The notes beneath the pieces were generated by a model. The model was not told the DNA's origin. It saw nothing but the letters and a program-made list of their open reading frames with translations, and did no database searches. From positions 214,579 to 278,578 of the forward strand of contig NZ_JAFUQR010000008.1 in the NCBI RefSeq assembly GCF_017472245.1: a stretch of DNA of 64,000 nt. The letters run 5' to 3'. This DNA is from Chlamydia sp. GTDB taxonomy: Bacteria; Chlamydiota; Chlamydiia; Chlamydiales; Chlamydiaceae. Position numbers and translations under genes: made by a program. Positions 46,537-57,042 of this stretch are shown piece by piece (position 1 is the stretch's first letter; each line of letters begins with the position of its first letter).

Positions 46537-46953
46537 ATGTTAATGCCTAAACGAACAAAATTTCGCAAGCAGCAGAAAGGTCAGTTTGCTGGATTAAGTA
46601 AAGGAGCAACGTTTGTTGACTTCGGCGAGTTTGGAATGCAGACTTTAGAAAGAGGATGGATTACTAGTCGCCAAATTGAGGCATGTAGGGTTGCTATCAA
46701 CAGATATTTAAAACGTAAAGGAAAGGTCTGGATTCGAATTTTTCCTGATAAAAGCGTAACGAAAAAACCTGCTGAAACTCGAATGGGTAAAGGTAAGGGA
46801 GCTCCTGATCATTGGGTAGCTGTTGTTCGTCCCGGACGTATTTTATTTGAAGTAGCAAACGTTTCGAAAGAAGATGCTCAAGACGCTTTGAGAAGAGCTG
46901 CAGCGAAATTAGGGATCAGAACTCGCTTTGTTAAGCGTGTGGAAAGGGTGTAG
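46537..46953 (+). CDS. rplP: 50S ribosomal protein L16
   Basis: This 138-residue protein begins [17 protein letters not shown] and has [16 protein letters not shown], the L16 signature. ATG 46543 is a second possible start, but the longer form matches the family. It follows rpsC by 32 bases and abuts rpmC. Confidence 0.97.
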   Translation: MLMPKRTKFRKQQKGQFAGLSKGATFVDFGEFGMQTLERGWITSRQIEACRVAINRYLKRKGKVWIRIFPDKSVTKKPAETRMGKGKGAPDHWVAVVRPGRILFEVANVSKEDAQDALRRAAAKLGIRTRFVKRVERV

Positions 46954-46954
46954 T

Positions 46955-47173
46955 ATGGGAGCAAAAAAGAATTTATTAGCGGAGCTTAGAGAAAAAAGTT
47001 CAGAAAAGTTAGATGAGTTTATTCATGATAACAAAAAAGCTCTTTTCACATTACGAGCAGAAGCTGCTTTACAGAATAAAGCTGTAAAAACTCATCAATT
47101 TTCTGTGTATAAGAAAAATGTTGCTCGTGCTCTAACAATAAAACAAGAAAAAAAGGATAGAGTCCATGGCTAG
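46955..47173 (+). CDS. rpmC: 50S ribosomal protein L29
   Basis: This 72-residue helical hairpin protein starts [15 protein letters not shown] at ATG 46955, one base after the rplP stop, with GAAAGGGTG upstream. A TTG at 46928 inside rplP would add nine residues and is not used. The end overlaps rpsQ by eight bases. Confidence 0.93.
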   Translation: MGAKKNLLAELREKSSEKLDEFIHDNKKALFTLRAEAALQNKAVKTHQFSVYKKNVARALTIKQEKKDRVHG

Positions 47174-47417
47174 TGATGTGAGAGGCCGAAGAAAGACCAA
47201 AATTGGTGTAGTTGTCTCATCAAAAATGGAAAAAACTGTTGTTGTTCGAGTGGAAAGAGTATACTCGCACCCTCAATATGCTAAGGTAGTTAGGGATTCT
47301 AGCAAGTATTATGCGCATAATGAGTTGGATGTGAAAGAGGGTGATACTGTTCGAATCCAAGAGACGCGTCCTTTGTCTAAAACAAAGAGATGGCGGGTTG
47401 TCGAGCGTGTAAATTAG
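47166..47417 (+). CDS. rpsQ: 30S ribosomal protein S17
   Basis: This 83-residue OB-fold protein has [20 protein letters not shown] and [13 protein letters not shown], the standard S17 sequence. It overlaps rpmC by eight bases, suggesting coupled translation. Confidence 0.97.
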   Translation: MASDVRGRRKTKIGVVVSSKMEKTVVVRVERVYSHPQYAKVVRDSSKYYAHNELDVKEGDTVRIQETRPLSKTKRWRVVERVN

Positions 47418-47433
47418 TGGTGGTTTAACGATT

Positions 47434-47802
47434 ATGATCCAGCAAGAAAGTCAGTTAAAAGTTGCCGATAATACGGGAGCTAAAAAGGTAAAGTGTTTCA
47501 AAGTTCTAGGCGGGTCTCGTCGGCGTTACGCAACAGTCGGGGATGTGATTGTTTGTTCTGTAAGAGATGTTGAGCCTGATAGTTCCGTAAGGAAAGGGGA
47601 TGTTGTTAAGGCTGTTATTGTGCGAACTCGAAATAACATTCGTCGTAAAGATGGATCTACATTAAGATTTGATACAAATAGCTGTGTAATCATCGATGAT
47701 AAAGGCAATCCTAAAGGAACTAGAATTTTTGGGCCTGTAGCAAGAGAGATTCGGGATCGCGGCTTCATTAAAATTAGTTCTTTGGCTCCTGAGGTGATTT
47801 AA
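47434..47802 (+). CDS. rplN: 50S ribosomal protein L14
   Basis: This 122-residue protein begins [18 protein letters not shown] and has [19 protein letters not shown]. This is the canonical L14, first gene of the spc-type segment. It lies 16 bases after rpsQ. Confidence 0.98.
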   Translation: MIQQESQLKVADNTGAKKVKCFKVLGGSRRRYATVGDVIVCSVRDVEPDSSVRKGDVVKAVIVRTRNNIRRKDGSTLRFDTNSCVIIDDKGNPKGTRIFGPVAREIRDRGFIKISSLAPEVI

Positions 47803-47814
47803 AGGTAAGATGAT

Positions 47815-48150
47815 ATGAAGAGACGTAGTGTATGTGTCGGTGACACTGTTTATGTGCTTGCTGGAAACGACAAGGGTAAGCAAGGAAAAGTTTTACGTTG
47901 TTTAAAAGATAAGGTTGTCGTTGAAGGAATTAATGTCCGAGTGAAAAATATTAAACGCTCTCAAGAAAATCCTAAAGGGAAGCGCATTAATATTGAGGCT
48001 CCTCTCCATATTTCTAACGTACGTTTGAGTATCGATAATCAGCCTGCTAGACTGTTTGTTAAAGTTACAGAAAAAGGACGAGAGCTTTGGAATAAGCATT
48101 CTGATGGAAGTTCTTCATTATACCGACTGGTAAGAGAGAGAAAGGGTTAA
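47815..48150 (+). CDS. rplX: 50S ribosomal protein L24
   Basis: This 111-residue protein has the KOW motif [20 protein letters not shown] and [19 protein letters not shown]24 starts 50S assembly. It ends one base before rplE. Confidence 0.97.
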   Translation: MKRRSVCVGDTVYVLAGNDKGKQGKVLRCLKDKVVVEGINVRVKNIKRSQENPKGKRINIEAPLHISNVRLSIDNQPARLFVKVTEKGRELWNKHSDGSSSLYRLVRERKG

Positions 48151-48151
48151 T

Positions 48152-48694
48152 ATGAGCAGGTTAAAAAAACTGTATACTGAAGAGATCAGAAAAACTCTTC
48201 AAGATAAGTTTAAGTATGAAAATGTTATGCAAATCCCTGTTCTTAAAAAGATCGTAATAAGCATGGGGCTTGCTGAGGCTGCGAAGGATAAAAACCTTTT
48301 TCAGGCTCATTTGGAGGAATTAGCAGTTATTTCTGGTCAAAAGCCATTGGTAACGAGAGCTAAAAACTCTATTGCGGGCTTTAAATTACGTGAAGGGCAA
48401 GGAATTGGTGCAAAAGTTACTCTACGTGGAATTCGTATGTATGACTTTATGGACCGTTTTTGCAATATTGTCTCTCCAAGAATTCGAGACTTTAGGGGAT
48501 TTTCTTGTAAAGGGGATGGGCGAGGATGCTATTCTCTTGGTTTAGATGATCAACAAATCTTCCCTGAGGTGGATTTAGATCGTGTTAAACGATCTCAGGG
48601 GATGAATATTACATGGGTAACCACAGCACAAACCGATGCGGAGTGCCTTACCTTGTTAGAGTGTATGGGCTTGCGTTTCAAGAAGGCTCAATAA
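48152..48694 (+). CDS. rplE: 50S ribosomal protein L5
   Basis: This 180-residue protein has [39 protein letters not shown] and RDFRGF, the L5 hallmarks, and contacts 5S rRNA. rpsN, which follows rplE in the E. coli spc operon, is missing here. Confidence 0.97.
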   Translation: MSRLKKLYTEEIRKTLQDKFKYENVMQIPVLKKIVISMGLAEAAKDKNLFQAHLEELAVISGQKPLVTRAKNSIAGFKLREGQGIGAKVTLRGIRMYDFMDRFCNIVSPRIRDFRGFSCKGDGRGCYSLGLDDQQIFPEVDLDRVKRSQGMNITWVTTAQTDAECLTLLECMGLRFKKAQ

Positions 48695-48711
48695 GGGAGA
48701 TGTAGGTCGGT

Positions 48712-49113
48712 ATGGGAATGACGAGTGATTCGATTGCAAATTTATTGACACGGATTCGAAATGCTTTAATGGCAGAGCATTTGTATATTGATATCGAGCA
48801 CAGTAAGATGCTTGAGGCGATTGTGAGAATTCTCAAGCAACACGGGTTTGTTGCACATTTTTTAGTAAAAGAGGAAAATCGCAAAAGACTTATGAGGGTT
48901 TTCTTGCGATACGGGGAAGATCGCAGACCTGTGATTCATGCTCTTAAGCGTGTATCTAAGCCTTCTAGAAGGGTCTATGTTTCTGCTGCAAAAATTCCTT
49001 ATGTTTTCGGAAATATGGGTATTGCCGTTCTTTCGACTCCTGAAGGAGTTTTAGAAGGCTCTGTAGCTAGAGCTAAGAATGTTGGCGGCGAGTTGCTTTG
49101 TTTAGTTTGGTAG
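48712..49113 (+). CDS. rpsH: 30S ribosomal protein S8
   Basis: This 133-residue protein begins [18 protein letters not shown] and ends with [20 protein letters not shown], matching S8. S8 is the spc operon repressor in E. coli. It starts 17 bases after rplE. Confidence 0.97.
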   Translation: MGMTSDSIANLLTRIRNALMAEHLYIDIEHSKMLEAIVRILKQHGFVAHFLVKEENRKRLMRVFLRYGEDRRPVIHALKRVSKPSRRVYVSAAKIPYVFGNMGIAVLSTPEGVLEGSVARAKNVGGELLCLVW

Positions 49114-49140
49114 CAAGTTAAAAGATTAGGACGGTAACGA

Positions 49141-49692
49141 ATGTCTCGTAAAGCTCGAGACCCTATTGTACTTCCTCAAGGCGTAGAGGTCTCTATTCAA
49201 AATAATGAAATCTCCGTGAATGGGCCTAAAGGGGCTTTGACACAGGTATTGGCTAAAGAAGTTGAGATTGCTGTTAAAGGTAATGAGGTGTTTGTTTCTC
49301 CTGCGGCTCATGTGACGGATAGACCTGGTCGTATGCAAGGGCTTTATTGGGCTTTAATAGCAAATATGGTCAAAGGTGTCCATCTTGGATTTGAGAAGCG
49401 TTTGGAAATGATTGGAGTCGGCTTCAGAGCTGCAGTGCAAGGTGCCTTTTTAGATTTATCAATCGGGGTTTCTCACCTTACAAAAATGCCGATTCCGGCA
49501 GGATTAGAAGTCTCTGTTGAGAAAAATACTTTAATCTCCATCAAAGGTATCAATAAGCAATTGGTTGGAGAATTTGCGGCTTGTGTTCGTGCAAAACGCC
49601 CTCCAGAGCCCTACAAAGGCAAAGGAATTCGTTACGAAAACGAATATGTGCGTCGTAAGGCTGGGAAAGCAGCGAAAACTGGTAAAAAATAG
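49141..49692 (+). CDS. rplF: 50S ribosomal protein L6
   Basis: This 183-residue protein has two L6 domains and the C-terminal signature [20 protein letters not shown]. It starts 27 bases after rpsH. Confidence 0.97.
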   Translation: MSRKARDPIVLPQGVEVSIQNNEISVNGPKGALTQVLAKEVEIAVKGNEVFVSPAAHVTDRPGRMQGLYWALIANMVKGVHLGFEKRLEMIGVGFRAAVQGAFLDLSIGVSHLTKMPIPAGLEVSVEKNTLISIKGINKQLVGEFAACVRAKRPPEPYKGKGIRYENEYVRRKAGKAAKTGKK

Positions 49693-49713
49693 AGGGTAAA
49701 GTAGAGTCGAACT

Positions 49714-50085
49714 ATGGAAAGTTCTTTATGTAAGAAAACTTTGGGGAAAACTCGCAGAGCTTTAAGAGTACGAAAAGCTTTAAAAGGGTGTGCTTTAAAG
49801 CCTAGATTATCCGTTGTAAAGACAAATAAACATATTTATGTACAGCTGATTAATGATGTTGAAGGAAAGACTTTAGCATCTATTTCGACTTTAGCTAAGG
49901 CTTCAAAAACTTCCGGATTAGCAAAGAAAAATCAGGATAATGCCAAGGCTTTAGGGATAAAAATTGCTGAATTAGGGAAATGCCTTCAGATAGATCGGAT
50001 TGTTTTCGATCGAGGAGCTCATAAGTATCATGGTGTAGTGGCTATGGTTGCTGATGGCGCTAGAGAGGGTGGATTACAGTTTTAA
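49714..50085 (+). CDS. rplR: 50S ribosomal protein L18
   Basis: This 123-residue protein has KPRLSVVKTNKHIYVQLIND and DRGAHKYHGVVAMVADGARE, the L18 core that binds 5S rRNA. It starts 21 bases after rplF. Confidence 0.96.
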   Translation: MESSLCKKTLGKTRRALRVRKALKGCALKPRLSVVKTNKHIYVQLINDVEGKTLASISTLAKASKTSGLAKKNQDNAKALGIKIAELGKCLQIDRIVFDRGAHKYHGVVAMVADGAREGGLQF

Positions 50086-50099
50086 TGAAGGTTTAGATA

Positions 50100-50597
50100 A
50101 TGACGCTATCAAGAAATTCTCATAAGGAAGATCAGCTGGAAGAGAAGGTTCTCGTCGTCAACCGTTGTTGTAAGGTTGTTAAAGGAGGCCGTAAGTTTAG
50201 TTTTTCTGCGCTTATTCTAGTAGGCGATAGAAAAGGGCGTTTAGGCTTCGGGTTTGCGAAAGCTAATGAATTGACCGACGCTATTCGTAAAGGCGGGGAT
50301 GCTGCTCGAAAAAATCTTGTCTCTATCAATTCTCTTGAGGGAGGATCTATTCCTCATGAGGTTCTTGTTAACCATGATGGAGCAGAACTTTTATTGAAAC
50401 CTGCTAAGCCAGGAACCGGAATCGTTGCAGGATCTCGTATTCGTTTAATTTTAGAGATGGCCGGGGTGAAAGACATTGTAGCAAAGAGCTTGGGATCTAA
50501 TAATCCTATGAATCAGGTAAAAGCTGCTTTTAAAGCTCTCCTGACACTCTCTTGTAAAGATGATATTATGAAAAGGAGAGCCGTTACTAATGATTAA
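50100..50597 (+). CDS. rpsE: 30S ribosomal protein S5
   Basis: This 165-residue protein has the S5 double-stranded RNA-binding region ([20 protein letters not shown]) and [19 protein letters not shown]. It overlaps rplO by eight bases. rpmD (L30), usual between the two, is absent. Confidence 0.96.
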   Translation: MTLSRNSHKEDQLEEKVLVVNRCCKVVKGGRKFSFSALILVGDRKGRLGFGFAKANELTDAIRKGGDAARKNLVSINSLEGGSIPHEVLVNHDGAELLLKPAKPGTGIVAGSRIRLILEMAGVKDIVAKSLGSNNPMNQVKAAFKALLTLSCKDDIMKRRAVTND

Positions 50598-51024
50598 GTT
50601 AGAGTATTTACAAGATCCTTCGCCTCGTAAGCGAAGAACTAAGCTCTTGGGTAGAGGCCCATCTTCTGGCCATGGAAAAACAAGTGGTCGGGGACATAAA
50701 GGGGATGGTAGCCGATCTGGATATAAGAGACGTTTTGGATATGAAGGCGGTGGCGTTCCTTTGTATAGAAGAGTGCCTACGAGAGGGTTTTCTCATAAAC
50801 GTTTTGATAAACTTGTTGAAGAAATCGCAACACAACGCTTGAATGAGATTTTTGAAAACGGTGAAGAAGTATCTCTAGAAATTTTAAAACAGAAAAAAGT
50901 GATTCACAGAGAAACTTCTCGCGTTAAAGTGATCCTTAGAGGAGCTTTAGATAAGAAATTAATCTGGAAAGATGCTGCAATAGTGCTGTCAGAAGGGGTA
51001 AAAAGTCTTATCGAGGCTGTTTAA
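50590..51024 (+). CDS. rplO: 50S ribosomal protein L15
   Basis: This 144-residue protein has the Gly-rich [20 protein letters not shown] and [17 protein letters not shown], typical of L15. The ATG lies inside the end of rpsE. secY follows at 22 bases. Confidence 0.97.
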   Translation: MIKLEYLQDPSPRKRRTKLLGRGPSSGHGKTSGRGHKGDGSRSGYKRRFGYEGGGVPLYRRVPTRGFSHKRFDKLVEEIATQRLNEIFENGEEVSLEILKQKKVIHRETSRVKVILRGALDKKLIWKDAAIVLSEGVKSLIEAV

Positions 51025-51046
51025 CTAAAGCTTTTAGGTAAAGTTT

Positions 51047-52420
51047 ATGGCTACATTGCGACAAGTGTTTTCGATTTCTGAGCTGAGACAAAAAATATTT
51101 TTTACGTTTTCTTTGCTTGCGCTATGTAGGATCGGAGTATTTATTCCCGTTCCAGGAATTAACGGAGAGCGTGCTGTAGCCTATTTTAATCAGTTATTAG
51201 GATCCAGCCAGAATCTGTTTCAGTTGGCGGATATTTTTTCCGGAGGGGCTTTTGCTCAAATGACGGTGATAGCTCTTGGAGTTGTTCCGTATATCTCAGC
51301 TTCTATTATCGTACAGCTGCTGGTGGTTTTTATGCCCACTTTGCAGAGGGAAATGCGAGAAGCTCCTGATCAAGGGAAGCGGAAGTTAGGTAGAATGACA
51401 AGATTGTTCACACTGGTGTTGGCTTGTGTGCAATCTTTGCTTTTTGCGAAGTTCGCTTTACGAATGAATTTTGTTGTTCCTGGAATAGTTCTTCCTGCGG
51501 TGTTGTCTTTAAAATTGTTTGGCGCCCCTTGGGTATTTTATTTGACAACTGTTGTCGTAATGACAACAGGGACTCTTTTGCTCATGTGGGTTGGAGAACA
51601 GATATCCGATAAGGGGGTTGGTAATGGGATTAGTTTGATCATTACCTTGGGAATATTAGCTTCATTCCCTTCTGTTTTGGGATCTATTTTCAATAAGCTA
51701 AATTTGGGATCTCAGGATCCTTCTGAATTTGGAATTATTTCTCTTTTGATTCTTTGCGCGGTTTTCGTCTTCGTTTTGGTCGCAACTGTGTTAATTATTG
51801 AAGGAGTTAGAAAAGTTCCCGTTCAGCATGCACGTAGAATTATCGGACGAAGAGAGGTTTTGGGTGGAGGATCTTATCTTCCATTGAAAGTGAATTATGC
51901 CGGAGTGATTCCAGTTATTTTTGCTTCTTCACTACTCATGTTTCCTGCTACGATTAGCCAATTTCTTTCTTCAGAGTCTTCTTGGCTGAAACGTATAGCT
52001 AATATGCTGTCTCCTGGTAGCGTATTTTACTCCATTTTTTATGTGCTGCTCATTATATTCTTCACTTATTTTTGGACTGCTACACAGTTTCGCCCAGAAC
52101 AAATAGCTTCCGAAATGAAGAAAAATGGAGCGTTTATTCCTGGTATTAGACAAGGGAAACCAACTCAAACCTATCTCGAATACACGATGAATAGGGTGAC
52201 TTTGTTGGGCGCTATGTTTTTAGCTGTTGTAGCTATACTACCTTCTATTTTGGGAAGGATTTTAAGAGTTGACGCAAACGTCAGTTATTTTTTGGGTGGA
52301 ACTGCTATGCTTATCGTAGTCGGAGTTATTTTAGATACGATGAAGCAAGTAGACGCTTTCCTTTTAGTCCGGCGTTATGACGGGGTTTTAAAGAAGGACC
52401 GCTCCAAAGGAAGACGTTGA
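51047..52420 (+). CDS. secY: Preprotein translocase subunit SecY
   Basis: This 457-residue protein has ten predicted membrane helices; [31 protein letters not shown] and the cytoplasmic loop [20 protein letters not shown] are conserved. It is the channel of the Sec pathway that exports the many signal-peptide proteins in this window. Its place behind rplO is standard. There is a 55-base gap to rpsM. Confidence 0.98.
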   Translation: MATLRQVFSISELRQKIFFTFSLLALCRIGVFIPVPGINGERAVAYFNQLLGSSQNLFQLADIFSGGAFAQMTVIALGVVPYISASIIVQLLVVFMPTLQREMREAPDQGKRKLGRMTRLFTLVLACVQSLLFAKFALRMNFVVPGIVLPAVLSLKLFGAPWVFYLTTVVVMTTGTLLLMWVGEQISDKGVGNGISLIITLGILASFPSVLGSIFNKLNLGSQDPSEFGIISLLILCAVFVFVLVATVLIIEGVRKVPVQHARRIIGRREVLGGGSYLPLKVNYAGVIPVIFASSLLMFPATISQFLSSESSWLKRIANMLSPGSVFYSIFYVLLIIFFTYFWTATQFRPEQIASEMKKNGAFIPGIRQGKPTQTYLEYTMNRVTLLGAMFLAVVAILPSILGRILRVDANVSYFLGGTAMLIVVGVILDTMKQVDAFLLVRRYDGVLKKDRSKGRR

Positions 52421-52475
52421 AAAATAACAATTTTTGACCTAAGATGCTTATACTACTTTAAGGGAGGCCCTTCGT

Positions 52476-52844
52476 ATGCCACGCATCATTGGAATAGATA
52501 TTCCCGCGAAAAAAAAATTAAAAATAAGTCTTACATATATTTATGGAATAGGGCCAGCTCTTTCTAAAGAGATCATTGCTAAGTTGCAGTTGAATCCCGA
52601 GGCTAGAGCTGCAGAATTGACTGAAGAAGAAGTCGGTCGATTGAACGCTCTTTTGCAGTCGGATTACGTTGTTGAGGGAGATTTGCGCCGTCGTGTGCAA
52701 TCTGATATCAAACGTTTAATTACGATCCATGCTTATCGTGGACAAAGACATAGACTTTCTTTGCCTGTTCGTGGCCAGAGAACGAAAACAAATTCTCGCA
52801 CGCGTAAAGGTAAACGTAAAACTGTTGCAGGTAAGAAGAAATAA
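52476..52844 (+). CDS. rpsM: 30S ribosomal protein S13
   Basis: This 122-residue protein begins [20 protein letters not shown] and has the C-terminal [19 protein letters not shown]. It opens the alpha-type segment. AAGGGAGG lies just ahead of the ATG. infA and rpmJ, often upstream, are not here. Confidence 0.98.
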   Translation: MPRIIGIDIPAKKKLKISLTYIYGIGPALSKEIIAKLQLNPEARAAELTEEEVGRLNALLQSDYVVEGDLRRRVQSDIKRLITIHAYRGQRHRLSLPVRGQRTKTNSRTRKGKRKTVAGKKK

Positions 52845-52865
52845 TAATTTTTAGGAGAGAGTGTT

Positions 52866-53264
52866 TTGGTTAAAAATCAAGCGCAAAAAAAAGGCGTAAA
52901 AAGAAAGCAAGTAAAAAACATTCCTTCGGGCGTTGTCCATGTTAAGGCTACTTTTAATAATACAATTGTGACCATAACGGACCCTGCTGGTAATGTAATT
53001 TCGTGGGCTTCTGCAGGGAAAGTTGGTTACTCCGGATCTCGAAAATCTTCTGCATTTGCCGCGACTGTTGCGGCTCAAGACGCAGCTAAAACGGCTATGA
53101 GCTCTGGTTTGAAAGAGGTTGAAGTAAGCTTAAAAGGAACAGGGGCTGGAAGAGAGTCTGCTGTACGGGCATTGATTTCTTCTGGGCTTATTGTTTCTGT
53201 TATCCGAGATGAAACTCCCGTCCCACATAACGGGTGTCGGCCAAGAAAACGACGAAGAGTATAG
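52866..53264 (+). CDS. rpsK: 30S ribosomal protein S11
   Basis: This 132-residue protein has [20 protein letters not shown] and [16 protein letters not shown], the S11 ends. The start is TTG 52866 with AGGAGAG at spacing 8, and no ATG is available. rpsD, which follows in E. coli, is absent; rpoA comes next. Confidence 0.97.
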   Translation: MVKNQAQKKGVKRKQVKNIPSGVVHVKATFNNTIVTITDPAGNVISWASAGKVGYSGSRKSSAFAATVAAQDAAKTAMSSGLKEVEVSLKGTGAGRESAVRALISSGLIVSVIRDETPVPHNGCRPRKRRRV

Positions 53265-53283
53265 TATAGCTAAGGAGTTTGGG

Positions 53284-54417
53284 ATGTCGGATAGTTCGCA
53301 TAATTTACTTTATAATAAATTTGAGTTGCCAAAATCAGTAAAAATGTCTCCCATTGAAGGAGCCTCAGGTGGCGTAGATAAAGTAGCTCGGTTTGTTGCA
53401 GATCCCTTGGAGAAGGGAATGGGGCACACATTGGGGAGCGCTTTGAGACGGGCTCTGCTAATCGGCTTGGAAGCTCCTGCTATTGTTTCCTTTTCTATGA
53501 CAGGGGTTTTGCATGAATATATGGCGGTAGAGGGAATTATTGAAGATGTTACCAATATCGTTTTGAATTTGAAAGGTGCTTTGCTTAAAAAATACCCTCT
53601 GCAAGATTGTGAAGGGGGAAGATCTTCTCAAAAATTGAGAGCTACAATCTCTATTGATGCTTCTGATTTAGCTGCTGCCGGAGGTCAAAGGGCTGTTACT
53701 TTAGAAGACTTGTTGCAGGAAGGGGCGTTTGAGGCTGTAAATCCAGATCACGTCATTTTTACGGTAACGCGTCCCATGCAGCTTGAAGTAATGTTGCGGG
53801 TTGCTTTTGGTAGAGGATATACTCCTTCTGAAAGAATTGTTCTTCAAGAAAAAGAGATCAATGAGATTGTTTTAGACGCGGCATTTTCTCCTGTTGTTTT
53901 GGTAAATTATTTTGTTGAAGATACCCGTGTTGGACAAGATACAGATTTTGATCGTTTAGTATTACAAGTAGAAACTGATGGGCGTGTGGCTCCTAAAGAG
54001 GCTGTGGCTTTTGCTACACAGATCTTGAGCAAACATTTTTCAGTGTTTGAAAGAATGGACGAGAAAAGGATCGTTTTTGAAGAAGCCATATCGGTAGAAA
54101 AAGAGAACAAAGACGATATTCTTCACAAATTAGTTTTGGGCATTAATGAGATCGAACTTTCAGTAAGATCTACAAATTGTTTGTCTAATGCTAATATTGA
54201 GACGATTGGGGAGCTAGTAATTATGCCAGAACCTCGTCTGTTACAGTTTAGAAATTTCGGGAAAAAGTCTCTTTGTGAGATTAAAAATAAACTGAAAGAA
54301 ATGAAATTAGAGTTAGGCATGGACCTCAGCCAATTTGGTGTTGGCTTAGATAATGTCAAAGAAAAAATGAAATGGTATGCCGAAAAAATTCGGTCGAGTA
54401 AGAATGCCAAGGGATAA
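53284..54417 (+). CDS. rpoA: RNA polymerase alpha subunit
   Basis: This 377-residue protein has the N-terminal dimerisation domain ([20 protein letters not shown]) and a C-terminal domain with helix-hairpin-helix ([20 protein letters not shown]). ATG 53284 has AAGGAG at spacing 7. A longer ORF start inside rpsK is not used. Chlamydial alpha is longer than that of E. coli (329). Confidence 0.97.
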   Translation: MSDSSHNLLYNKFELPKSVKMSPIEGASGGVDKVARFVADPLEKGMGHTLGSALRRALLIGLEAPAIVSFSMTGVLHEYMAVEGIIEDVTNIVLNLKGALLKKYPLQDCEGGRSSQKLRATISIDASDLAAAGGQRAVTLEDLLQEGAFEAVNPDHVIFTVTRPMQLEVMLRVAFGRGYTPSERIVLQEKEINEIVLDAAFSPVVLVNYFVEDTRVGQDTDFDRLVLQVETDGRVAPKEAVAFATQILSKHFSVFERMDEKRIVFEEAISVEKENKDDILHKLVLGINEIELSVRSTNCLSNANIETIGELVIMPEPRLLQFRNFGKKSLCEIKNKLKEMKLELGMDLSQFGVGLDNVKEKMKWYAEKIRSSKNAKG

Positions 54418-54425
54418 AAAGGGAT

Positions 54426-54854
54426 ATGCAACACGCTAGAAAAAAATTTAGGGTTGGTCGTACTTCTTCGCATAATCGTTGCATGTTGGCTAATATGTTA
54501 AAGTCTTTAATTCACAATGAAAGAATAGAGACTACGTTGCCTAAAGCCAAAGAGTTGCGTCGTCATGCAGATAGAATGGTGACTTTAGCCAAGAAAAATA
54601 CTTTAGCTGCAAGAAGACTTGCTGTTGGGCGTCTTATGGTTAGATATAATACGCTAACTAGCAAGGAGGCTCGTCAGGCTAAGGCAGGAGACCTATCCGC
54701 TTATAATGTTGATAGAAGAGTTATTGGGAAGTTATTTGATGTATTAGCAACCAGATTTTCTTCGAGAAATGGTGGGTATACACGTATTTTGAAGTTGCAA
54801 AATAGGGTTGGTGATAATGCTCAAAAGTGTATTATAGAATTTTTAGCGGATTAA
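54426..54854 (+). CDS. rplQ: 50S ribosomal protein L17
   Basis: This 142-residue protein begins [20 protein letters not shown] and has [20 protein letters not shown], the L17 signature. It is the last ribosomal gene of the superoperon, 8 bases after rpoA; gapA starts 40 bases further on. Confidence 0.97.
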   Translation: MQHARKKFRVGRTSSHNRCMLANMLKSLIHNERIETTLPKAKELRRHADRMVTLAKKNTLAARRLAVGRLMVRYNTLTSKEARQAKAGDLSAYNVDRRVIGKLFDVLATRFSSRNGGYTRILKLQNRVGDNAQKCIIEFLAD

Positions 54855-54894
54855 CGCTAATTTTTCGAAAACACTGACTACCTGGGATTTGATA

Positions 54895-55902
54895 ATGAGA
54901 GTTGTAATTAATGGTTTTGGACGAATTGGGCGATTAGTTTTAAGACAGATTCTGAAAAGGAATTCTCCCATTGAAGTTGTAGCCATTAATGATTTAGTCG
55001 CAGGTGATCTTTTAACTTATTTATTTAAATATGATTCTACACACGGATCTTTCGCTTCGCAAGCTACTTTCGCCGAAGGGTGTTTGGTGGTTGGAGAGAG
55101 AAAGATCCGTTTCTTAGCAGAGAAAGACATTCAAAAGCTACCTTGGAAGGATTTGGATGTTGATGTCGTCATTGAAAGCACTGGATTATTTGTTAATAGG
55201 GATGATGCTGCGAAGCATTTGGATTCTGGAGCTAGGAGAGTATTGATAACAGCTCCTGCCAAAGGGGATGTCCCTACGTTTGTTATGGGGGTTAATCATC
55301 ACCAGTTCGATTCAGTTAATGACGTAATCATTTCTAATGCTTCTTGCACAACTAACTGTTTGGCTCCTTTAGCAAAGGTGCTGTTGGATAACTTCGGTAT
55401 AGAAGAAGGATTGATGACAACAGTTCATGCAGCTACAGCTACACAAAGTGTGGTGGATGGACCTTCTCGGAAGGATTGGAGAGGAGGACGCGGAGCTTTC
55501 CAAAATATTATTCCTGCTTCCACAGGGGCTGCTAAGGCCGTAGGATTGTGCTTGCCTGAGCTTAAAGGAAAGTTGACAGGAATGGCTTTTAGGGTGCCTG
55601 TAGCGGATGTTTCTGTAGTGGATTTGACGGTTAAGTTGAGTTCTGCTACGACCTATGAGGCTATCTGTGAGGCTGTGAAGCTTGCAGCCAATACGAGTAT
55701 GCAAGGTATTATGCATTATACAGAAGAAGCTGTAGTTTCTTCTGATTTTATTGGTTGTGAGTATTCGTCCGTATTTGATGCTCAGGCTGGGGTTGCTTTG
55801 AATGATCGATTTTTCAAATTGATAGCTTGGTATGATAATGAAATAGGCTATGCGACTCGTATAGTAGATTTATTAGAGTATATACAAGGAAACTCTAAAT
55901 AA
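54895..55902 (+). CDS. gapA: Glyceraldehyde-3-phosphate dehydrogenase
   Basis: This 335-residue enzyme has the NAD-binding [13 protein letters not shown], the catalytic Cys in [13 protein letters not shown] (about residue 151), the His in TVHAATATQ, and [11 protein letters not shown]. It works in glycolysis. ATG 54895 is used; a TTG two codons upstream is unnecessary. The ribosome site is weak. It lies 40 bases after rplQ with no promoter seen between, so read-through from the ribosomal operon is likely. Confidence 0.97.
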   Translation: MRVVINGFGRIGRLVLRQILKRNSPIEVVAINDLVAGDLLTYLFKYDSTHGSFASQATFAEGCLVVGERKIRFLAEKDIQKLPWKDLDVDVVIESTGLFVNRDDAAKHLDSGARRVLITAPAKGDVPTFVMGVNHHQFDSVNDVIISNASCTTNCLAPLAKVLLDNFGIEEGLMTTVHAATATQSVVDGPSRKDWRGGRGAFQNIIPASTGAAKAVGLCLPELKGKLTGMAFRVPVADVSVVDLTVKLSSATTYEAICEAVKLAANTSMQGIMHYTEEAVVSSDFIGCEYSSVFDAQAGVALNDRFFKLIAWYDNEIGYATRIVDLLEYIQGNSK

Positions 55903-55912
55903 AGGTTTGGTT

Positions 55913-56758
55913 GTGTATTTTACAAGAGATCCAGTCATTGAGACTGTTATTACATCTAAAGAAGGGTACAAGTTATCCGTTCGTAATTCAAAACATTTAT
56001 CTCAGGATCCCTTTATTGTGGAAGCTATAGAGGTAGTCCGTTTAGGGGGTACTTGTTTCTTTCGTAATTGTGATCACAGTAAGCCATTTTTGGTTCCTGC
56101 AGCTGATTATGAAGTTATGGAAGTTCGTGATGCCAAAATTAATCTTAAAGCAGTTGGTTTGGACCGAGGAGTTAAGATTGTTAGCGGACGCGAAGCTTTA
56201 TTAAAAATGCCGAAGGTTGCTCCAATTACTGCTCCTTCAGGAGAGGATACAAGTTCTGCTGAAGAGGAAGTTTCAGAGCCTGCTCCAGCAGCTCCTATGT
56301 CTAGAAAAGAAAGACGTAAAGAGTTTAAGAGCGAGAAGTGGAAAGAAAAGAAAAAACAGGGACGGCGTCGTAGTAGCAAAGAAATAGCTGATGCGGTCGG
56401 GTCTTCTCAAGAAATGATCGATACAGTTGTGGAGGAATGTTTGCAAGAGTCTTCCTCAGAAGAAGGAGATTCTACTGAACGAAGATTTTCTTTAATTCCC
56501 CCTCCTACTCGGTTGATTTGTGAAGGGCCTGAGCAATCATCTGAAGAGTCTAAGCCTGTAACGTCTGTGGATTTGAATGAGTCTTTAAATGCTTTGGTAA
56601 ATGAAAGCAGTGATGTCATCGAATCTATTTTAGCGGATGAGGATACGGTTGTCTTTACTAGAGAAAACAATAAAAAGCCTGTTCAAGAGCCTCAAGAAGA
56701 GCTGCCTAGCTTGTCTTTAGAAGTTCCTGCTCATGATAGTGTTTCTTCAGAAGAGTGA
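55913..56758 (+). CDS. Conserved chlamydial hypothetical protein (CT504-like), 281 aa
   Basis: The N-terminal 105 residues look folded (EAIEVVRLGGTCFFRN, LVPAADYEVMEVRDAKINL). They are followed by a long polar, low-complexity tail with a basic patch (SRKERRKEFKSEKWKEKKKQ, about 130-150) and then an acidic Ser/Glu-rich end. There is no signal peptide or membrane helix. The start is probably GTG 55913 with AAAGG at spacing 7; TTG 55907 is also possible. It follows gapA by 10 bases. I do not recognise a function; the tail suggests an RNA- or protein-binding disordered region. Confidence 0.72.
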   Translation: MYFTRDPVIETVITSKEGYKLSVRNSKHLSQDPFIVEAIEVVRLGGTCFFRNCDHSKPFLVPAADYEVMEVRDAKINLKAVGLDRGVKIVSGREALLKMPKVAPITAPSGEDTSSAEEEVSEPAPAAPMSRKERRKEFKSEKWKEKKKQGRRRSSKEIADAVGSSQEMIDTVVEECLQESSSEEGDSTERRFSLIPPPTRLICEGPEQSSEESKPVTSVDLNESLNALVNESSDVIESILADEDTVVFTRENNKKPVQEPQEELPSLSLEVPAHDSVSSEE

Positions 56759-56847
56759 GAAGTTTGTTGTATTTTTTCAGTATTTAACATAAAATCCCCC
56801 TGAGGTCCTGTTAGTTGCGTACGCAGGTTCCTTTTTCAAAAGGATGG

Positions 56848-56876
56848 CGAGGGCTCAAGAAGTCCTCGTTGTTTTT
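56848..56876 (+). terminator. Weak terminator before tRNA-Leu(TAA)
   Basis: CGAGG / CCTCG arms with an 11-base loop, followed by TTGTTTTT, end just before the tRNA. It could close the gapA/CT504-like transcript. Confidence 0.4.
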
Positions 56877-56959
56877 GCTCAGATGGTGGAATGGTAGACA
56901 CTAGGGACTTAAAATCCCTTGGGCTTTGGCCCGTGCAAGTTCGAGTCTTGTTCTGAGCA
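56877..56959 (+). tRNA. tRNA-Leu (anticodon TAA)
   Basis: GCTCAGA / TCTGAGC acceptor stem, discriminator A, anticodon arm AGGGA-CTTAAAA-TCCCT giving TAA, and a long variable arm fit tRNA-Leu(UAA). The 83-base gene has no encoded CCA (A then CAT). Confidence 0.94.
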
Positions 56960-57042
56960 CATCTTTTTTCTTAGGTCTTGAGACAATAATGCCTTTTTGA
57001 TTTATAGGTAAGGAAGGCTATTTAACTAGAGGGATCTTTTTG

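Noticed and set aside
52434..52462. TTGACC-17-TTTAAG as an internal promoter ahead of rpsM
   Set aside because: The -10 overlaps the AAGGGAGG ribosome site of rpsM, so a message from it would lack the site; probably chance.
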